From Mycobacteroides sp. LB1 (GTDB lineage: Bacteria > Actinomycetota > Actinomycetes > Mycobacteriales > Mycobacteriaceae): DNA of 64,000 nt. Below the pieces are notes generated by a model. The model did no database searches. It was not told the DNA's origin and saw only the letters and a list, made by a program, of their open reading frames with translations. Where the stretch lies: NCBI RefSeq assembly GCF_013449725.1, contig NZ_JACCFF010000001.1, forward strand, positions 186,001 through 250,000, given 5' to 3'. The position numbers and the translations under genes are program-made. The stretch's first letter is position 1, and every line of letters starts with the position of its first letter. Positions 35,773 to 45,925 of this stretch are shown here, piece after piece.

Positions 35773-36456
35773 ATGAGCGTTGCTGTTGCGGTTGTTCGCG
35801 TATTCACCGACGAGACAGGCAAGTTCGGCAATCCCCTGGGGATCGTCAACGCAGCCGACGTGGCCGCGACGGAACGCCAGGAGGTCGCCACCCGGCTTGG
35901 TTTCAGCGAAACAGTTTTCGTCGATCTTCCTGCTGAAGGATCCAACACCGCACATCTGAGGATCTTCACTCCGGCATCCGAACTCCCCTTCGCCGGACAT
36001 CCGACCGTGGGATTGGCGTGGTGGCTGCGCGAACGCGGGACGCCGGTCAATACCCTGCAGGTCCCCGCGGGGGTCCTCCAGGTGAACTACGACGATCGCA
36101 CGTGGATACGGGCACGGTCCGAGTGGGCCCCGGAGACCGACTTCCACGAGTCAGACTCCCCCGCCGATGTGGAAGCCGCCGATCCCGCCGACTACGCGGA
36201 TGAATTGCTGCATTGCGTATGGGCCTGGCAGGACCGCAACGCCAGCCTGGTGCGATCACGTGTGTTCGCCTCCGACCTGGGTCTCGCCGAGGACGAAGCG
36301 ACCGGGGCGGTGGCAGCGCGGTTGACCGACTTGTTGAGCCGCGACCTGATCATCAATCAGGGCAAGGGATCGCAGATTCTCACGCAGTGGAGCCCGGAGG
36401 GCTGGGTGACGATCGGCGGCCACGTCGTCGCCGATCAATCGTTGACGTTGGACTAG
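35773..36456 (+). CDS. PhzF-family isomerase-like protein (Rv2716-like)
   Basis: A 227-residue protein with PhzF hallmarks: [26 protein letters not shown], the [19 protein letters not shown] segment and late [11 protein letters not shown]. The PhzF/diaminopimelate-epimerase fold catalyses proton shuffling; the catalytic Glu of family members aligns to SETVFV. The domain is shorter than full-length PhzF (about 280 residues). ATG 35773. Confidence 0.83.
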   Translation: MSVAVAVVRVFTDETGKFGNPLGIVNAADVAATERQEVATRLGFSETVFVDLPAEGSNTAHLRIFTPASELPFAGHPTVGLAWWLRERGTPVNTLQVPAGVLQVNYDDRTWIRARSEWAPETDFHESDSPADVEAADPADYADELLHCVWAWQDRNASLVRSRVFASDLGLAEDEATGAVAARLTDLLSRDLIINQGKGSQILTQWSPEGWVTIGGHVVADQSLTLD

Positions 36457-36482
36457 AGCAGCCAGAGCGCACGACCAAAAGG

Positions 36483-36947
36483 TCAGGATGCCGTCGGTGC
36501 GTCCCGGTGGGCCCGCAGTGCGGCGATCTCGCGCTCGAAGTCTTCGGCTGAGCTGAATCCGCGATATACCGAAGCGAAGCGCAGGTAGGCGACCTCATCA
36601 AGATCGCGGAGCGGGCCGAGAATGGCCAGACCTACTTCATTGCTGGGAATTTCCGGGGATCCGGCAGCCCGGACGGCATCCTCAACCTTCTGGGCGAGGA
36701 GATTCAGTGCGTCGTCATCGACATCACGCCCCTGGCAGGCCCGACGCACCCCCTTGATCACCTTGTCGCGACTGAACGGCTCGGTGACGCCGCTGCGCTT
36801 CACGACGGCCAGCACAGCGGTCTCGACGGTGGTGAAACGACGGCCGCACTCAGGGCATGAGCGCCGTCGACGGATCGCCTGACCTTCATCCGCTTCGCGG
36901 GAATCGACAACGCGTGAGTCGGGATGACGGCAGAACGGACAGTGCAT
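36483..36947 (-). CDS. nrdR: Ribonucleotide reductase regulator NrdR
   Basis: A 154-residue repressor. The N-terminal zinc ribbon [16 protein letters not shown]...CPECGRRF is followed by the ATP-cone ([20 protein letters not shown]). It senses dATP/ATP and represses ribonucleotide reductase operons. ATG 36947 begins the canonical MHCPFC. Confidence 0.97.
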   Translation of the reverse strand: MHCPFCRHPDSRVVDSREADEGQAIRRRRSCPECGRRFTTVETAVLAVVKRSGVTEPFSRDKVIKGVRRACQGRDVDDDALNLLAQKVEDAVRAAGSPEIPSNEVGLAILGPLRDLDEVAYLRFASVYRGFSSAEDFEREIAALRAHRDAPTAS

Positions 36948-37077
36948 TACTGCTCCTTCGCCGGTTCTAGACTCCAAGTCGTTGGTCTGGATGGGCTGAC
37001 GCACAGTGCAGCGCGCCCAGACCGGTGTCGAGGATACCCGTGCTCCGGCTCGTTCGAAGGTCACGTCCGTGCGCCGA

Positions 37078-37566
37078 TCAGCCGACCGGGGAAACCAACG
37101 TCTGACCCGCTTGCACTGTCGCTGAATCGAGTTCATTCAGTTCACGAATCTTGGACACCACCGCCGCGCGCGGCGCATCCGGTGCGACACGCGAGGCCAC
37201 GTCAGCCAGGGTCTCTCCTGGAGCGACCTGGACTACCGCCACACGATCCGGCAGGCCGGATCCTCCGATTCCGGCGGCGCTGACCTGTCCGAGCATCAGC
37301 AGCCACATCGTCGCCACCGCAGCGCCCACCGCAACGACGACGGTGGCCTTCAGGCTCACCGGCCGGCGATGATGCACTGCGGTCGAGACTCGAACCCCGG
37401 TGCCTCGGTACGCAACCGGCCGGCCGGCGGGCCTCCGGTATGCGACAGTGCGCACAGGCAGCGCACGACGTTGCGTCAGCGGGTATTGCGCGCTGTACGC
37501 ACGTGCCTGCGGGGCGCACTCGCGTGGCGTGTATTCACGGCGTGTGGTGAGAACGTTTGTGCTCAT
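37078..37566 (-). CDS. chiZ: LysM-domain cell-wall/division protein ChiZ
   Basis: A 162-residue protein with an Arg-rich disordered cytosolic N-terminus (residues 1-75), one transmembrane helix ([21 protein letters not shown]) and a periplasmic LysM domain ([20 protein letters not shown]...). In M. tuberculosis ChiZ (Rv2719c) is an SOS-induced division modulator. ATG 37566 has an AAGG ribosome site. It is divergent from lexA with two SOS-box matches near its start. Confidence 0.92.
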   Translation of the reverse strand: MSTNVLTTRREYTPRECAPQARAYSAQYPLTQRRALPVRTVAYRRPAGRPVAYRGTGVRVSTAVHHRRPVSLKATVVVAVGAAVATMWLLMLGQVSAAGIGGSGLPDRVAVVQVAPGETLADVASRVAPDAPRAAVVSKIRELNELDSATVQAGQTLVSPVG

Positions 37567-37626
37567 CTGTATGCCCTTCCTGTCCTGTCGATCGGGAGGC
37601 CCGTTCGCTCTTATGTTCGAATGTAC

Positions 37627-37642
37627 TCGATCATGTGTTCGA
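37627..37642. promoter_or_regulatory. LexA (SOS) box, chiZ side
   Basis: TCGATCATGTGTTCGA, close to the mycobacterial SOS consensus TCGAAC-N4-GTTCGA, about 60 bp upstream of chiZ. Confidence 0.75.
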
Positions 37643-37645
37643 TGT

Positions 37646-37661
37646 CCGAACATGTGATCGA
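37646..37661. promoter_or_regulatory. Second LexA-like box, chiZ side
   Basis: CCGAACATGTGATCGA, partial match to the SOS consensus, 3 bp from the first box. Possibly a tandem site for tight repression of chiZ. Confidence 0.55.
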
Positions 37662-37747
37662 TTTGTAGCATCCACCACCGACAAGTGCCCCTGACCAGCG
37701 CCAATCACCACGCCAGCCGGCCACGGAGACGTAAAATGCGACACGCA

Positions 37748-37763
37748 TCGAACACATGTTTGA
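37748..37763. promoter_or_regulatory. LexA (SOS) box of lexA
   Basis: TCGAACACATGTTTGA overlaps the -35 TTGATA (37760-37765) of a promoter with -10 TAGATT (37783-37788, 17-bp spacer). The ATG of lexA is 7 bp after the -10, so the transcript is leaderless and repression is by direct occlusion. Confidence 0.85.
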
Positions 37764-37795
37764 TAAAAGAGGTCGACAGGTCTAGATTCGGGCCC

Positions 37796-38470
37796 ATGAG
37801 CGATACACCCAGCAAGGGATCCGCCACCGGTTCACTGACAGAGCGCCAGCGGACCATTCTGGAGGTCATCCGCGCATCGGTGAATGAGCGGGGCTACCCC
37901 CCGAGCATCCGCGAAATTGGTGACGCCGTCGGCCTCACATCCACTTCTTCGGTCGCCCATCAGCTGCGCACGCTCGAACAGAAGGGCTTCCTGCGACGCG
38001 ACCCCAATCGCCCACGTGCCGTTGATGTGCGAGGGATTGGCGATCTACAGAGGACATCGGCCACCACTGACGTGGCCGGTTCCGGCGATCTGCCCGAGCC
38101 GACATTCGTGCCGGTCCTGGGGCGTATCGCCGCCGGTGGGCCCATCCTGGCCGAGGAGGCCGTGGAGGACGTGTTCCCGCTCCCCCGCGAGCTGGTCGGC
38201 GAGGGATCACTGTTCCTGCTCAAGGTGGTCGGCGAATCAATGATCGACGCCGCGATATGCGATGGCGACTGGGTCGTGGTCCGCCAACAGAACGTCGCCG
38301 ACAACGGCGATATCGTGGCCGCGATGATCGACGGTGAGGCGACTGTCAAGACATTCAAGCGGACAGCGGGTCAAGTCTGGCTGATGCCGCACAACCCACT
38401 GTTCGAGCCGATCCCCGGTAATGACGCCGCCATCCTCGGCAAGGTCGTCACCGTCCTCCGCAAGATCTAG
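37796..38470 (+). CDS. lexA: SOS repressor LexA
   Basis: A 224-residue repressor. The N-terminal winged HTH ([20 protein letters not shown]) is joined to an S24 peptidase-like domain with the self-cleavage site in [10 protein letters not shown] (Ala-Gly), catalytic Ser in [11 protein letters not shown] and Lys in [11 protein letters not shown] 37796 fits a leaderless promoter. Its stop shares CTAG with the convergent acetyltransferase gene. Confidence 0.97.
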   Translation: MSDTPSKGSATGSLTERQRTILEVIRASVNERGYPPSIREIGDAVGLTSTSSVAHQLRTLEQKGFLRRDPNRPRAVDVRGIGDLQRTSATTDVAGSGDLPEPTFVPVLGRIAAGGPILAEEAVEDVFPLPRELVGEGSLFLLKVVGESMIDAAICDGDWVVVRQQNVADNGDIVAAMIDGEATVKTFKRTAGQVWLMPHNPLFEPIPGNDAAILGKVVTVLRKI

Positions 38471-39015
38471 GCTGCGCCCGGCGGCGCCCCGGGGGCACTG
38501 CCATCCTCTGTGTTCCTGCCGTCCGGAGACGGCAGGAACATCTGGAAATGCGCGACATCGTGCCAGGCGCCTAGCTTGTGCCCGATCTTCCGGTAGAGCC
38601 CAACCTGCTCGAATCCCATTGCTCGGTGCAGCTTTTCACTCGCCGCGTTGGGCACCACCACTACGGCCAGCACCGTGCGGTAACCCAGATCGCGGAGCCG
38701 ATCGAGTAGCGCAGAATAGAGCCGGCGCCCCGTCCCCCGCTGGTGCCGAGTGCCGTCCACGTACACGCTAACTTCACACGCCCATTGGTAGGCGGTGCGC
38801 GATTTCCATGGCACCGCATAGGCATAACCAAGGATCTCGCCGCCATCCTCGGCCACTAGCCAGGCGTGCCGGTGGGCCGCCGACCGGATGCGTTCGGCAA
38901 GAACGACATCCGACGGCGGCACCTCCTCGAACGAGATGGCCGTATCGGTCACATACGGCGCATAGATCGCCGCACAGGCGGCCGCGTCGTCCGCAGCCGC
39001 GTCACGAATGATCAT
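38467..39015 (-). CDS. GNAT N-acetyltransferase (phosphinothricin acetyltransferase-like)
   Basis: A 182-residue GNAT enzyme. Start [20 protein letters not shown] is typical of the Pat/Bar group; [27 protein letters not shown] (acetyl-CoA-binding R/Q-x-x-G-x-G) and [18 protein letters not shown] follow. Likely N-acetylates an amino acid analogue or toxin. It starts 7 bp after the fadE20 stop, so they are co-transcribed. Confidence 0.85.
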   Translation of the reverse strand: MIIRDAAADDAAACAAIYAPYVTDTAISFEEVPPSDVVLAERIRSAAHRHAWLVAEDGGEILGYAYAVPWKSRTAYQWACEVSVYVDGTRHQRGTGRRLYSALLDRLRDLGYRTVLAVVVVPNAASEKLHRAMGFEQVGLYRKIGHKLGAWHDVAHFQMFLPSPDGRNTEDGSAPGAPPGAA

Positions 39016-39021
39016 TAGGCG

Positions 39022-40176
39022 CTAGAGCGAACGCCCGATGATCTCCTTCATGATCTCGGTGGTTCCGCCGTAGATGGTCTGGACGCGCGAGTCCATGAAG
39101 GCGCGGGCGACCGGGTATTCACGCATGAAGCCGTAGCCACCGTGCAGCTGAAGGCAGCGGTCGATCAGGTGAACCTGCTTCTCGGTGCTGTACCACTTGG
39201 CCATCGCGGCCTGCTCGACACTCAGTTCCTTCTTGTTGAGCAGGGTGATGAACTCATCGACCATGATCCGGATCATCGTGGCATCGGTGGCGAGCTCGGC
39301 CAGCAGGAAGCGGCTGTTCTGGAAGCTCTTGATCGGCTTACCGAACGCCTTACGCTCGGACGTGTACTGGATGGTCGCCTCAAGCATGGTTTCCATGGCA
39401 GCGGCGGCCACGACGGCGATCGACATGCGCTCCTGCGGCAGGTTCTGCATCAGGTACACGAAGCCCTGGCCTTCTTCACCCAGCAGGTTGGCAGCGGGCA
39501 CCCGCACATCGGTGAAGGACAGCTCGGCGGTGTCCTGCGCATCCAAGCCCATCTTGTCGAGCTTGCGGCCGCGCTCGAAACCCTCCATACCGCGCTCCAC
39601 GACGATGAGGCTGAAGCCCAATGCACCCTTCTCGGGATCGGTCTGCGCCACCACGATCACCAGGTCGGCATTGATGCCGTTGGTGATGAAGGTCTTGGAG
39701 CCATTGAGAATGTAATGATCGCCGTCCTTGACGGCCCGGGTCTTGATGCCCTGCAGGTCACTACCGGTGCCCGGCTCGGTCATGGCGATCGCCGAGATCA
39801 GCTCACCGGAACAGAATCCGGGGAACCAGCGCGCCTTCTGCTCGTCATTGGCCAGGTCACGGAAGTACGGGCCCGAGACATCGTTGTGCAAAGTGAAACC
39901 GATACCCGACTGCCGGGCCTTGGTGACCTCTTCGCCGATGATGGCGTTGTAGCGGAAATCGATGAGGCCGCCGCCGCCGTACTCCTCGGGCATGTCGGTG
40001 CCCAGAAAGCCCTGTTTGCCAGCCTCAACCCAGAGGGAGCGGTCGACAATCTTGTTCTCCTCCCACTCCTCCCTGTAGGGCTCGGCGTGCCGAGCAAGGA
40101 AGGTCTTGAACGACTCGCGGAACAGTTCGTGCTCGGGTTCGAAGATGGTGCGTGTGAACTTAACGGCGCCGGCCAT
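39022..40176 (-). CDS. fadE20: Acyl-CoA dehydrogenase FadE20
   Basis: A 384-residue FAD enzyme of beta-oxidation. IAMTEPGTGSDLQGIKTRA carries the flavin-binding stretch, LNGSKTFITNG follows, and the C-terminal signature CLQLHGGYGFMREYPVARAF precedes IYGGTTEIMKEIIG. The catalytic base is Glu of the YGGTTEI region. ATG 40176 is preferred. A TetR-type palindrome is 43-60 bp upstream. Confidence 0.92.
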   Translation of the reverse strand: MAGAVKFTRTIFEPEHELFRESFKTFLARHAEPYREEWEENKIVDRSLWVEAGKQGFLGTDMPEEYGGGGLIDFRYNAIIGEEVTKARQSGIGFTLHNDVSGPYFRDLANDEQKARWFPGFCSGELISAIAMTEPGTGSDLQGIKTRAVKDGDHYILNGSKTFITNGINADLVIVVAQTDPEKGALGFSLIVVERGMEGFERGRKLDKMGLDAQDTAELSFTDVRVPAANLLGEEGQGFVYLMQNLPQERMSIAVVAAAAMETMLEATIQYTSERKAFGKPIKSFQNSRFLLAELATDATMIRIMVDEFITLLNKKELSVEQAAMAKWYSTEKQVHLIDRCLQLHGGYGFMREYPVARAFMDSRVQTIYGGTTEIMKEIIGRSL

Positions 40177-40218
40177 GATCACCTTCCGGTTTGGGTTTAC
40201 GTACTCGGCAGAATGTAT

Positions 40219-40236
40219 ACCAACCCACTGGTCGGT
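40219..40236. promoter_or_regulatory. TetR-type operator between fadE20 and the molybdoenzyme gene
   Basis: ACCAACC-CACT-GGTCGGT, 7-bp arms matching at six of seven positions. It lies in the 110-bp divergent region and could control fadE20, the BisC-like gene or both. No cognate regulator gene is adjacent. Confidence 0.5.
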
Positions 40237-40286
40237 CGGTACTCGCCTACTCTGCTTTGGCAGAGAGAAAGCCTAGGGTTATTCAG

Positions 40287-42644
40287 ATGACCGTTGGTGC
40301 GTTTTCGGCTCTTCACGCAAGCGGCTCATCGCAACTTTCACACACGCACTGGGGTGCTTTCACACCTCAGGTCCGCGATGGAGAGGTCGTCGGTGTTGTG
40401 CCCATCGCCACCGACCTGGATCCGTCACCGCTGCTGCAGAACATTCCCGGTTCGATCCGACATCAGGCCCGAGTAACCGCGCCATCCGTGCGCCGCGGCT
40501 GGCTACGGGACGGGCCCGGCCCCAGCGCGGCACGCGGCTCTGACGAGTACGTGGAAGTGTCCTGGGAGGAGCTCACCGAACTGCTGGCCGATGAACTGCG
40601 GCGCATTGTCGATACCCACGGCAATGAGGCCATCTACGGCGGCTCTTACGGCTGGGCCAGCGCCGGACGCTTCCACCATGCGCAGAGCCAGGTGCATCGC
40701 TTCCTGAAACTACTTGGCGGGTACACCTTTTCGCGCCATTCGTACAGTCTGGGGGCAACCGGCGTCATCATGCCGCACGTCATCGGCACCCACGACGGGC
40801 TGTTCAAGAGGTCGACGTCATGGGACGTCATCGTCGAGAACACCGATCTGCTGGTGTCATTCGGCGGAATCGCCCTCAAGAACACGAGCGTCAACCATGG
40901 CGGCACCACCGCCCACCCGGCGCGCGATGCGCTCAACAGGTTCCGCGCCCGCGGTGGGCACATCGTCTCGTTCAGTCCGTTGCGCGACGATATCGACGGC
41001 GAATGCGAGTGGCACGCGCCCGTTCCCGGGACGGACGTCGCGGTCATGCTCGCCCTGGCCCACGTGTTGGCTACCGAGAATCTGGCCGATCGGGCGTTCC
41101 TGAGCACCTACTGCACCGGTTACGAGCGATTCGAACGCTATCTACTGGGCACCGACGATGGCGTGCAGAAGAGCCCGGAATGGGCGGCGCCCATCAGCGG
41201 GCTCGATGCCGACGAGCTGCGGATCCTGGCGCGCCGGATGGCGGCGGGGCGCACCCTGGTGACGGTCAGCTGGTCGCTGCAACGGGTACGGCACGGCGAG
41301 CAGGCTCCGTGGATGGGTGTCACCCTGGCCGCGATGCTCGGCCAGATCGGGATTCCCGGCGGCGGTTTCGGCCACGGCTACGGCTCGATGAACGAGTCTG
41401 GCCTGGCTCCGCTCAGCTGCGGCCTGCCGACCCTCCCACAGGGGCCCAACCCCGTCTCGACGTTCATCCCCGTCGCGGCGATCAGCGAGCTGCTGCTGCG
41501 CCCCGGCCAGACGCTGGCCTACAACGGCCAGACGCTCACCCTGCCGGATATCAAATGCGTCTACTGGGCGGGCGGAAACCCGTTCCACCATCACCAGAAC
41601 CTGCCGCGGCTGCGCCGCGCGCTGGCCCGTGTCGACACCGTCGTGGTGCACGATCCGGTGTGGACGGCGATGGCCAAGCATGCCGATATCGTGGTGCCGT
41701 CCACGACGGCCCTGGAACGTAATGACTTCTCGGGAAGCCGCAATGACCCGCTGCTAGTGGCGATGAAAGCCGTTGCGCCGCCGTATGCAAACTCGCGCGA
41801 CGACTACACCACCTTTTCGGAGCTCGCCGACCGCCTTGGGTTTGCCGAGGAGTTCACCGAGGGCCGGACAGCCGACGAATGGCTGCGCCACCTCTACGCC
41901 GAATGGGCCGGCACCCTGAACTTCTCGGTGCCGTCCTTCGATGACTTCTGGGCGCAGGGATACCTGCAGTTACCCACCGATGAGGGGCTGACGCTGCTAT
42001 CGGACTTCCGGGAGAGCCCCGACGTACACCCACTACACACACCGAGTGGACGCATCGAAATCTTCTCGGAAACCATCGATGGGTTCGGGTACGCCGACTG
42101 CGGCGGATACCCCCAGTGGTACGAACCCACCGAGTGGCTGAACGGGAAACGCGCCGAACGCTTTCCGCTGCACCTGATCGCCAACCAGCCACGTACCCGG
42201 CTACACAGCCAGCTCGACTTCGGCGGCACCAGCCAGGGGTCGAAGGTCCAGGGTCGCGAACCCATCCGCATTCACCCCGATGACGCCGCCGAACGCGGTA
42301 TCGCCAGCGGCGAGGTGGTGCGGGTGTTCAACGACCGTGGCGCCTGCCTGGCCGGAGCGGTTCTCGACGAGGGGCTGCGACGTCAGGTGGTTCAGTTGTC
42401 GACCGGGGCATGGTTCGACCCCGTGGATCCGTCCGACCCGGATTCGCCCTGCGCGCACGGCAATCCGAATGTCCTCACCGACGACTCGGGAACCTCGTCC
42501 TTGGCGCAGGGATGTACCGGTCAGCATGTGCTGGTGCAGATCGAGCGATTCGAGGGAACGCCGCCTCCGGTCCGGGCCCACCAGCCGCCGACGTTCGTCT
42601 CACGCGACTCAACCGGCCCGACTATCGCACCGGTGAGCGACTAG
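40287..42644 (+). CDS. BisC/DorA-like molybdopterin-dependent oxidoreductase
   Basis: A 785-residue enzyme of the DMSO-reductase family (biotin sulfoxide / TMAO reductase branch). After the N-terminal motif it begins THWGAFTPQVRDGEVVGVVP, with no Fe-S cysteines and no Tat signal, so it is cytoplasmic. The Mo-ligand Ser is probably in RHSYSLGATG. Further blocks are GYGSMNESGLAPLS and IANQPRTRLHSQLDFGGTSQ. TAGGGT (40274-40279) lies 7 bp before ATG 40287, suggesting a leaderless mRNA. The dispersed motif is translated as LHASGSS at residues 9-15. Confidence 0.88.
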   Translation: MTVGAFSALHASGSSQLSHTHWGAFTPQVRDGEVVGVVPIATDLDPSPLLQNIPGSIRHQARVTAPSVRRGWLRDGPGPSAARGSDEYVEVSWEELTELLADELRRIVDTHGNEAIYGGSYGWASAGRFHHAQSQVHRFLKLLGGYTFSRHSYSLGATGVIMPHVIGTHDGLFKRSTSWDVIVENTDLLVSFGGIALKNTSVNHGGTTAHPARDALNRFRARGGHIVSFSPLRDDIDGECEWHAPVPGTDVAVMLALAHVLATENLADRAFLSTYCTGYERFERYLLGTDDGVQKSPEWAAPISGLDADELRILARRMAAGRTLVTVSWSLQRVRHGEQAPWMGVTLAAMLGQIGIPGGGFGHGYGSMNESGLAPLSCGLPTLPQGPNPVSTFIPVAAISELLLRPGQTLAYNGQTLTLPDIKCVYWAGGNPFHHHQNLPRLRRALARVDTVVVHDPVWTAMAKHADIVVPSTTALERNDFSGSRNDPLLVAMKAVAPPYANSRDDYTTFSELADRLGFAEEFTEGRTADEWLRHLYAEWAGTLNFSVPSFDDFWAQGYLQLPTDEGLTLLSDFRESPDVHPLHTPSGRIEIFSETIDGFGYADCGGYPQWYEPTEWLNGKRAERFPLHLIANQPRTRLHSQLDFGGTSQGSKVQGREPIRIHPDDAAERGIASGEVVRVFNDRGACLAGAVLDEGLRRQVVQLSTGAWFDPVDPSDPDSPCAHGNPNVLTDDSGTSSLAQGCTGQHVLVQIERFEGTPPPVRAHQPPTFVSRDSTGPTIAPVSD
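40311..40331 (+). repeat. Dispersed 21-bp motif, copy 4 (in BisC-like gene)
   Basis: Motif copy 24 bp inside the coding region from ATG 40287, translated LHASGSS. No alternative start lies between it and the conserved THWG block, so here it must be translated. Confidence 0.8.
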
Positions 42645-44053
42645 CCTCCCAGTTCGGCAAGGACAGCGGCCAGGGCGTGCGGCACCCGGGCGATCACACG
42701 CGTGCCATCGGCCAGATGTTCGGTGGATTGCACCTGACCGTCGGCATGGATCCGGGACACCAGATCGCCACGGTCGTAAGGGATGACCACGTCGACGGGC
42801 ACATCTCCGCGTGGCACCGCTTCGGCGATAGCCGCACGCAGCTTCGCGATGCCGTCGCCCGTATGCGCCGATACGAACAACGCGTTGGGTAACGCCCGGC
42901 GCAGCTGCGCCAAGGCCAGATCACCCGCCGCGTCGATCTTGTTGATCACCATGAGTTCCGGGGACGCCGATCCGGTATCACCCAAGTGACCGGCGACCAC
43001 TTCGCTAATCACCGCGCGTACCGCCTCGACCTGCGCCAGCGGCGCCAGGTCGGAGCCATCCACCACATGCACCAGCAGGTCCGCGTCGGCCACCTCTTCC
43101 AGGGTGGACCGGAACGCCTCTACCAATTGGGTAGGCAGGTGCCGGACGAAACCCACGGTGTCGGTGATGACGAATTCGCGTCCGTCATCGAAGGTCCCGC
43201 GTCGCGTCGTTGGCTCCAGCGTCGCGAACAGCGCGTCCTGGACCAGCACTCCGGCCCCGGTGATCACGTTCAACAGACTCGACTTACCGGCGTTGGTGTA
43301 TCCGACGATCGCGACCGACGGGGCATCGCTTTCGAGCCGGCGGCTGCGTTTGGTGTCGCGGACGGTCTTCATCTCGCGGATCTCGCGACGCAGTTTGGAC
43401 ATGCGTTCGCGGATACGGCGTCGATCGGTTTCGATCTTCGTCTCACCGGGGCCACGGGTACCCACACCGCCTCCGGCACCGCCGGCGCGCCCACCGGCCT
43501 GGCGAGACATGGATTCACCCCAGCCGCGCAGCCGCGGCATCATGTACTCCATCTGAGCCAGGGCCACCTGTGCCTTGCCCTCGCGGCTGGTGGCGTGCTG
43601 GGCGAAGATGTCCAGGATCAAGGCGGTGCGGTCGATGACCTTGACCTTCACCGCCTTTTCCAGCGCCACCAGCTGCGCCGGGCTCAGCTCGCCGTCACAG
43701 ATCACGGTGTCAGCGCCGGTGGCGAGCACGATCTCACGCAATTCGATCGCCTTGCCGGAACCGATATACGTTGCCGGATCGGGTTTTTGACGACGCTGAA
43801 TCAACCCTTCGAGCACCTCGGATCCGGCCGTTTCGGCGAGCGCGGCGAGTTCGGCCATGCTGACCTCGGCCTCGTGGGAGGTCCCGTCGGTCCAGACGCC
43901 AACGAGCACAACCCGTTCCAGCCGCAGCTGCCGATACTCGACCTCGGTGACGTCGACGAGTTCAGTCGAGAGCCCCGCCACACGTTTGAGCGCGGCTCGT
44001 TCTTCAAGAGCGAGTTCACCGTCGGTGGGCGTCTGAAATGTTCTCGATGACAT
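42641..44053 (-). CDS. hflX: GTPase HflX
   Basis: A 470-residue ribosome-associated GTPase that splits or rescues stalled ribosomes. The N-terminal HflX domain ends in RQAGGRAGGAGGGVG, GTRGPGETKIETDRR; the G domain has VAIVGYTNAGKSSLLN (P-loop), DTVGF and NKID. Start ATG 44053 leaves 46 bp to dapF; a longer start at 44149 would overlap dapF. Its stop shares CTAG with the convergent molybdoenzyme gene. Confidence 0.94.
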   Translation of the reverse strand: MSSRTFQTPTDGELALEERAALKRVAGLSTELVDVTEVEYRQLRLERVVLVGVWTDGTSHEAEVSMAELAALAETAGSEVLEGLIQRRQKPDPATYIGSGKAIELREIVLATGADTVICDGELSPAQLVALEKAVKVKVIDRTALILDIFAQHATSREGKAQVALAQMEYMMPRLRGWGESMSRQAGGRAGGAGGGVGTRGPGETKIETDRRRIRERMSKLRREIREMKTVRDTKRSRRLESDAPSVAIVGYTNAGKSSLLNVITGAGVLVQDALFATLEPTTRRGTFDDGREFVITDTVGFVRHLPTQLVEAFRSTLEEVADADLLVHVVDGSDLAPLAQVEAVRAVISEVVAGHLGDTGSASPELMVINKIDAAGDLALAQLRRALPNALFVSAHTGDGIAKLRAAIAEAVPRGDVPVDVVIPYDRGDLVSRIHADGQVQSTEHLADGTRVIARVPHALAAVLAELGG

Positions 44054-44099
44054 AGCAGGTCCCGATGATTCCACTCGCCGGCCCGCTATCGCATCCGAA

Positions 44100-44996
44100 T
44101 TATCCGCAGGAACCAATGCCACCCCACCACTCGTCGGAAATCTCACCATCGGCGAGCAACATCGAGGGCCCGCGCAGAAAGCTCGACTCCCCCGTGATCG
44201 TCACCTGAACCTGTCCACCGGGGATGTTGACGACGATCTCGCCGGTCTCGTGCCCCAGATTGCGCAGCGCCGCATATGCGGCCGCCACAGTTCCCGTTCC
44301 GCAGGAACGCGTCTCGCCGACACCGCGTTCATGAACCCGCATCTGCACCGCGCCTGCGGGGGCGCCTGGGCCGTTCACGGGGGCCGTCAGCACTTCGACA
44401 TTGACCCCGTCGGGGAACAGCGCTTCGTCAAACGTGACCGGAGCACCCACATCGAGCATGCGTAGCGCTTCGGCGGTCAGATCCGCGTCTACGCAGGCCA
44501 GGTGCGGGTTACCCACATCGATGGCCAGACCGGAGAACCGCCGGCCGCCGACGGTCGCCTCGCCCGCGCCAAACTCCTTCACCGGCCCCATATCGACGGT
44601 GATGTCGGCCGCGAGCTGGCTCCAGGAATTGATCCGCACCGGCCGCGGTCCGGCCAGCGATGCGACCACGAACTCGTCGCGGTGTTCCAGTCCCATCGAC
44701 CGCAGGTAATGCGCGAACACCCGGACGCCGTTACCGCACATCTCGGCGATCGAACCGTCCGCGTTGCGGTAGTCCATGAACCAGTCTTCGCTGCTCACAC
44801 CTGGGGGTTTCTCCGTAAGAACCGCACCCTCGATGGCAGCGCCCACCGTGGTCACCCGCAGCACGCCATCGGCCCCGAGACCTCGTTGCCGATCGCACAA
44901 CGCCTGGACCGCGGGCACCGACAGATCCCGCTTGATGTGCACGTCCGGCAACACCACGAAGTCGTTCTGGGTGCCGTGCCCCTTGGTGAACTTCAC
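44100..44996 (-). CDS. dapF: Diaminopimelate epimerase
   Basis: A 298-residue enzyme converting LL- to meso-diaminopimelate for lysine and peptidoglycan. Both catalytic cysteines are present: [10 protein letters not shown] and [13 protein letters not shown]. The start GTG 44996 overlaps the miaA stop by 4 bp (GTGA), and the conserved [12 protein letters not shown] follows directly. Confidence 0.97.
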   Translation of the reverse strand: MKFTKGHGTQNDFVVLPDVHIKRDLSVPAVQALCDRQRGLGADGVLRVTTVGAAIEGAVLTEKPPGVSSEDWFMDYRNADGSIAEMCGNGVRVFAHYLRSMGLEHRDEFVVASLAGPRPVRINSWSQLAADITVDMGPVKEFGAGEATVGGRRFSGLAIDVGNPHLACVDADLTAEALRMLDVGAPVTFDEALFPDGVNVEVLTAPVNGPGAPAGAVQMRVHERGVGETRSCGTGTVAAAYAALRNLGHETGEIVVNIPGGQVQVTITGESSFLRGPSMLLADGEISDEWWGGIGSCG

Positions 44997-45925
44997 GTAT
45001 TCGAGGATAGGCGCCAGCGCGACTCGATTTCGCCGCAGAGTCCTGCCGCGTCTGCCAAGCCACCGGTCAGCCACATGATGCGATGATCGCGACCAAACCA
45101 TGATCGCTGCCGGCGTACATAGCGTCGGGTGCCGATGAACGTCAGCTCACGCGCCTGCGCCAGGTCATCGGGCGCTCCCCCGGCATCCAGCGCGGCAATC
45201 ACCTGGGCATACCCGATGGCCCGTGATGCGGTCACGCCGTCACGCAGCCCGACACCCAGCAGATGCTCGACCTCCGCGACAAACCCTTGCTCGAACATCA
45301 GATCCGTCCGTAGCGCAATCCGTTCGTCGAGTTCCTCGGTCTTCCAATCCAATCCGACGATCACGGTGTCCCACCGCGGGGTGCCGATGGTCGGCGCAGA
45401 CGCCGCGAACGGCTGGCCGGTGAGCTCGATGACCTCCAGCGCACGCACCGTGCGACGTCCGTCGGTCGGCAAGATGATGGCGGCGGCCGCCGGGTCACGC
45501 ACGGCGAGTTCGGCGTGCAGCGCGGCCACTCCAATCTCCGCCAGCCGCTGCTCCCAGCGCATCCGCACCTGCAGATCCGTCGCGGGGAACGTCCAATCAT
45601 CAAGCAGTGCTTGGATGTACATCATCGATCCACCGACTATCACCGGCACATGACCTCGCGCCTGGATGTCCTCGACGACGGCGGAAGCCTGCTGCTGGTA
45701 GGTCGCGACCGTGGCGGTCTCGGTCACCTCGAGCACATCGAGCATGTGGTGTGGAATGCCCCCGCGTTCCGCGGTCGGCACCTTGGCCGTACCGATATCC
45801 ATACCCCGATACAGCTGCATCGCGTCGGCGTTGACTATCTCCCCGCCCAGGCGCTCGGCAAGATCCAATGCGAGCGCCGACTTGCCGGTGGCGGTGGGAC
45901 CGATGACGGCGATGGGTCGCGTCAC
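44993..45925 (-). CDS. miaA: tRNA dimethylallyltransferase MiaA
   Basis: A 310-residue enzyme that transfers dimethylallyl to A37 of tRNAs reading UNN codons. P-loop [17 protein letters not shown], then [15 protein letters not shown] and the signature [18 protein letters not shown] 45925 overlaps the upstream gene stop by 4 bp. It works with MiaB, encoded 3 kb away. Confidence 0.96.
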   Translation of the reverse strand: MTRPIAVIGPTATGKSALALDLAERLGGEIVNADAMQLYRGMDIGTAKVPTAERGGIPHHMLDVLEVTETATVATYQQQASAVVEDIQARGHVPVIVGGSMMYIQALLDDWTFPATDLQVRMRWEQRLAEIGVAALHAELAVRDPAAAAIILPTDGRRTVRALEVIELTGQPFAASAPTIGTPRWDTVIVGLDWKTEELDERIALRTDLMFEQGFVAEVEHLLGVGLRDGVTASRAIGYAQVIAALDAGGAPDDLAQARELTFIGTRRYVRRQRSWFGRDHRIMWLTGGLADAAGLCGEIESRWRLSSNT

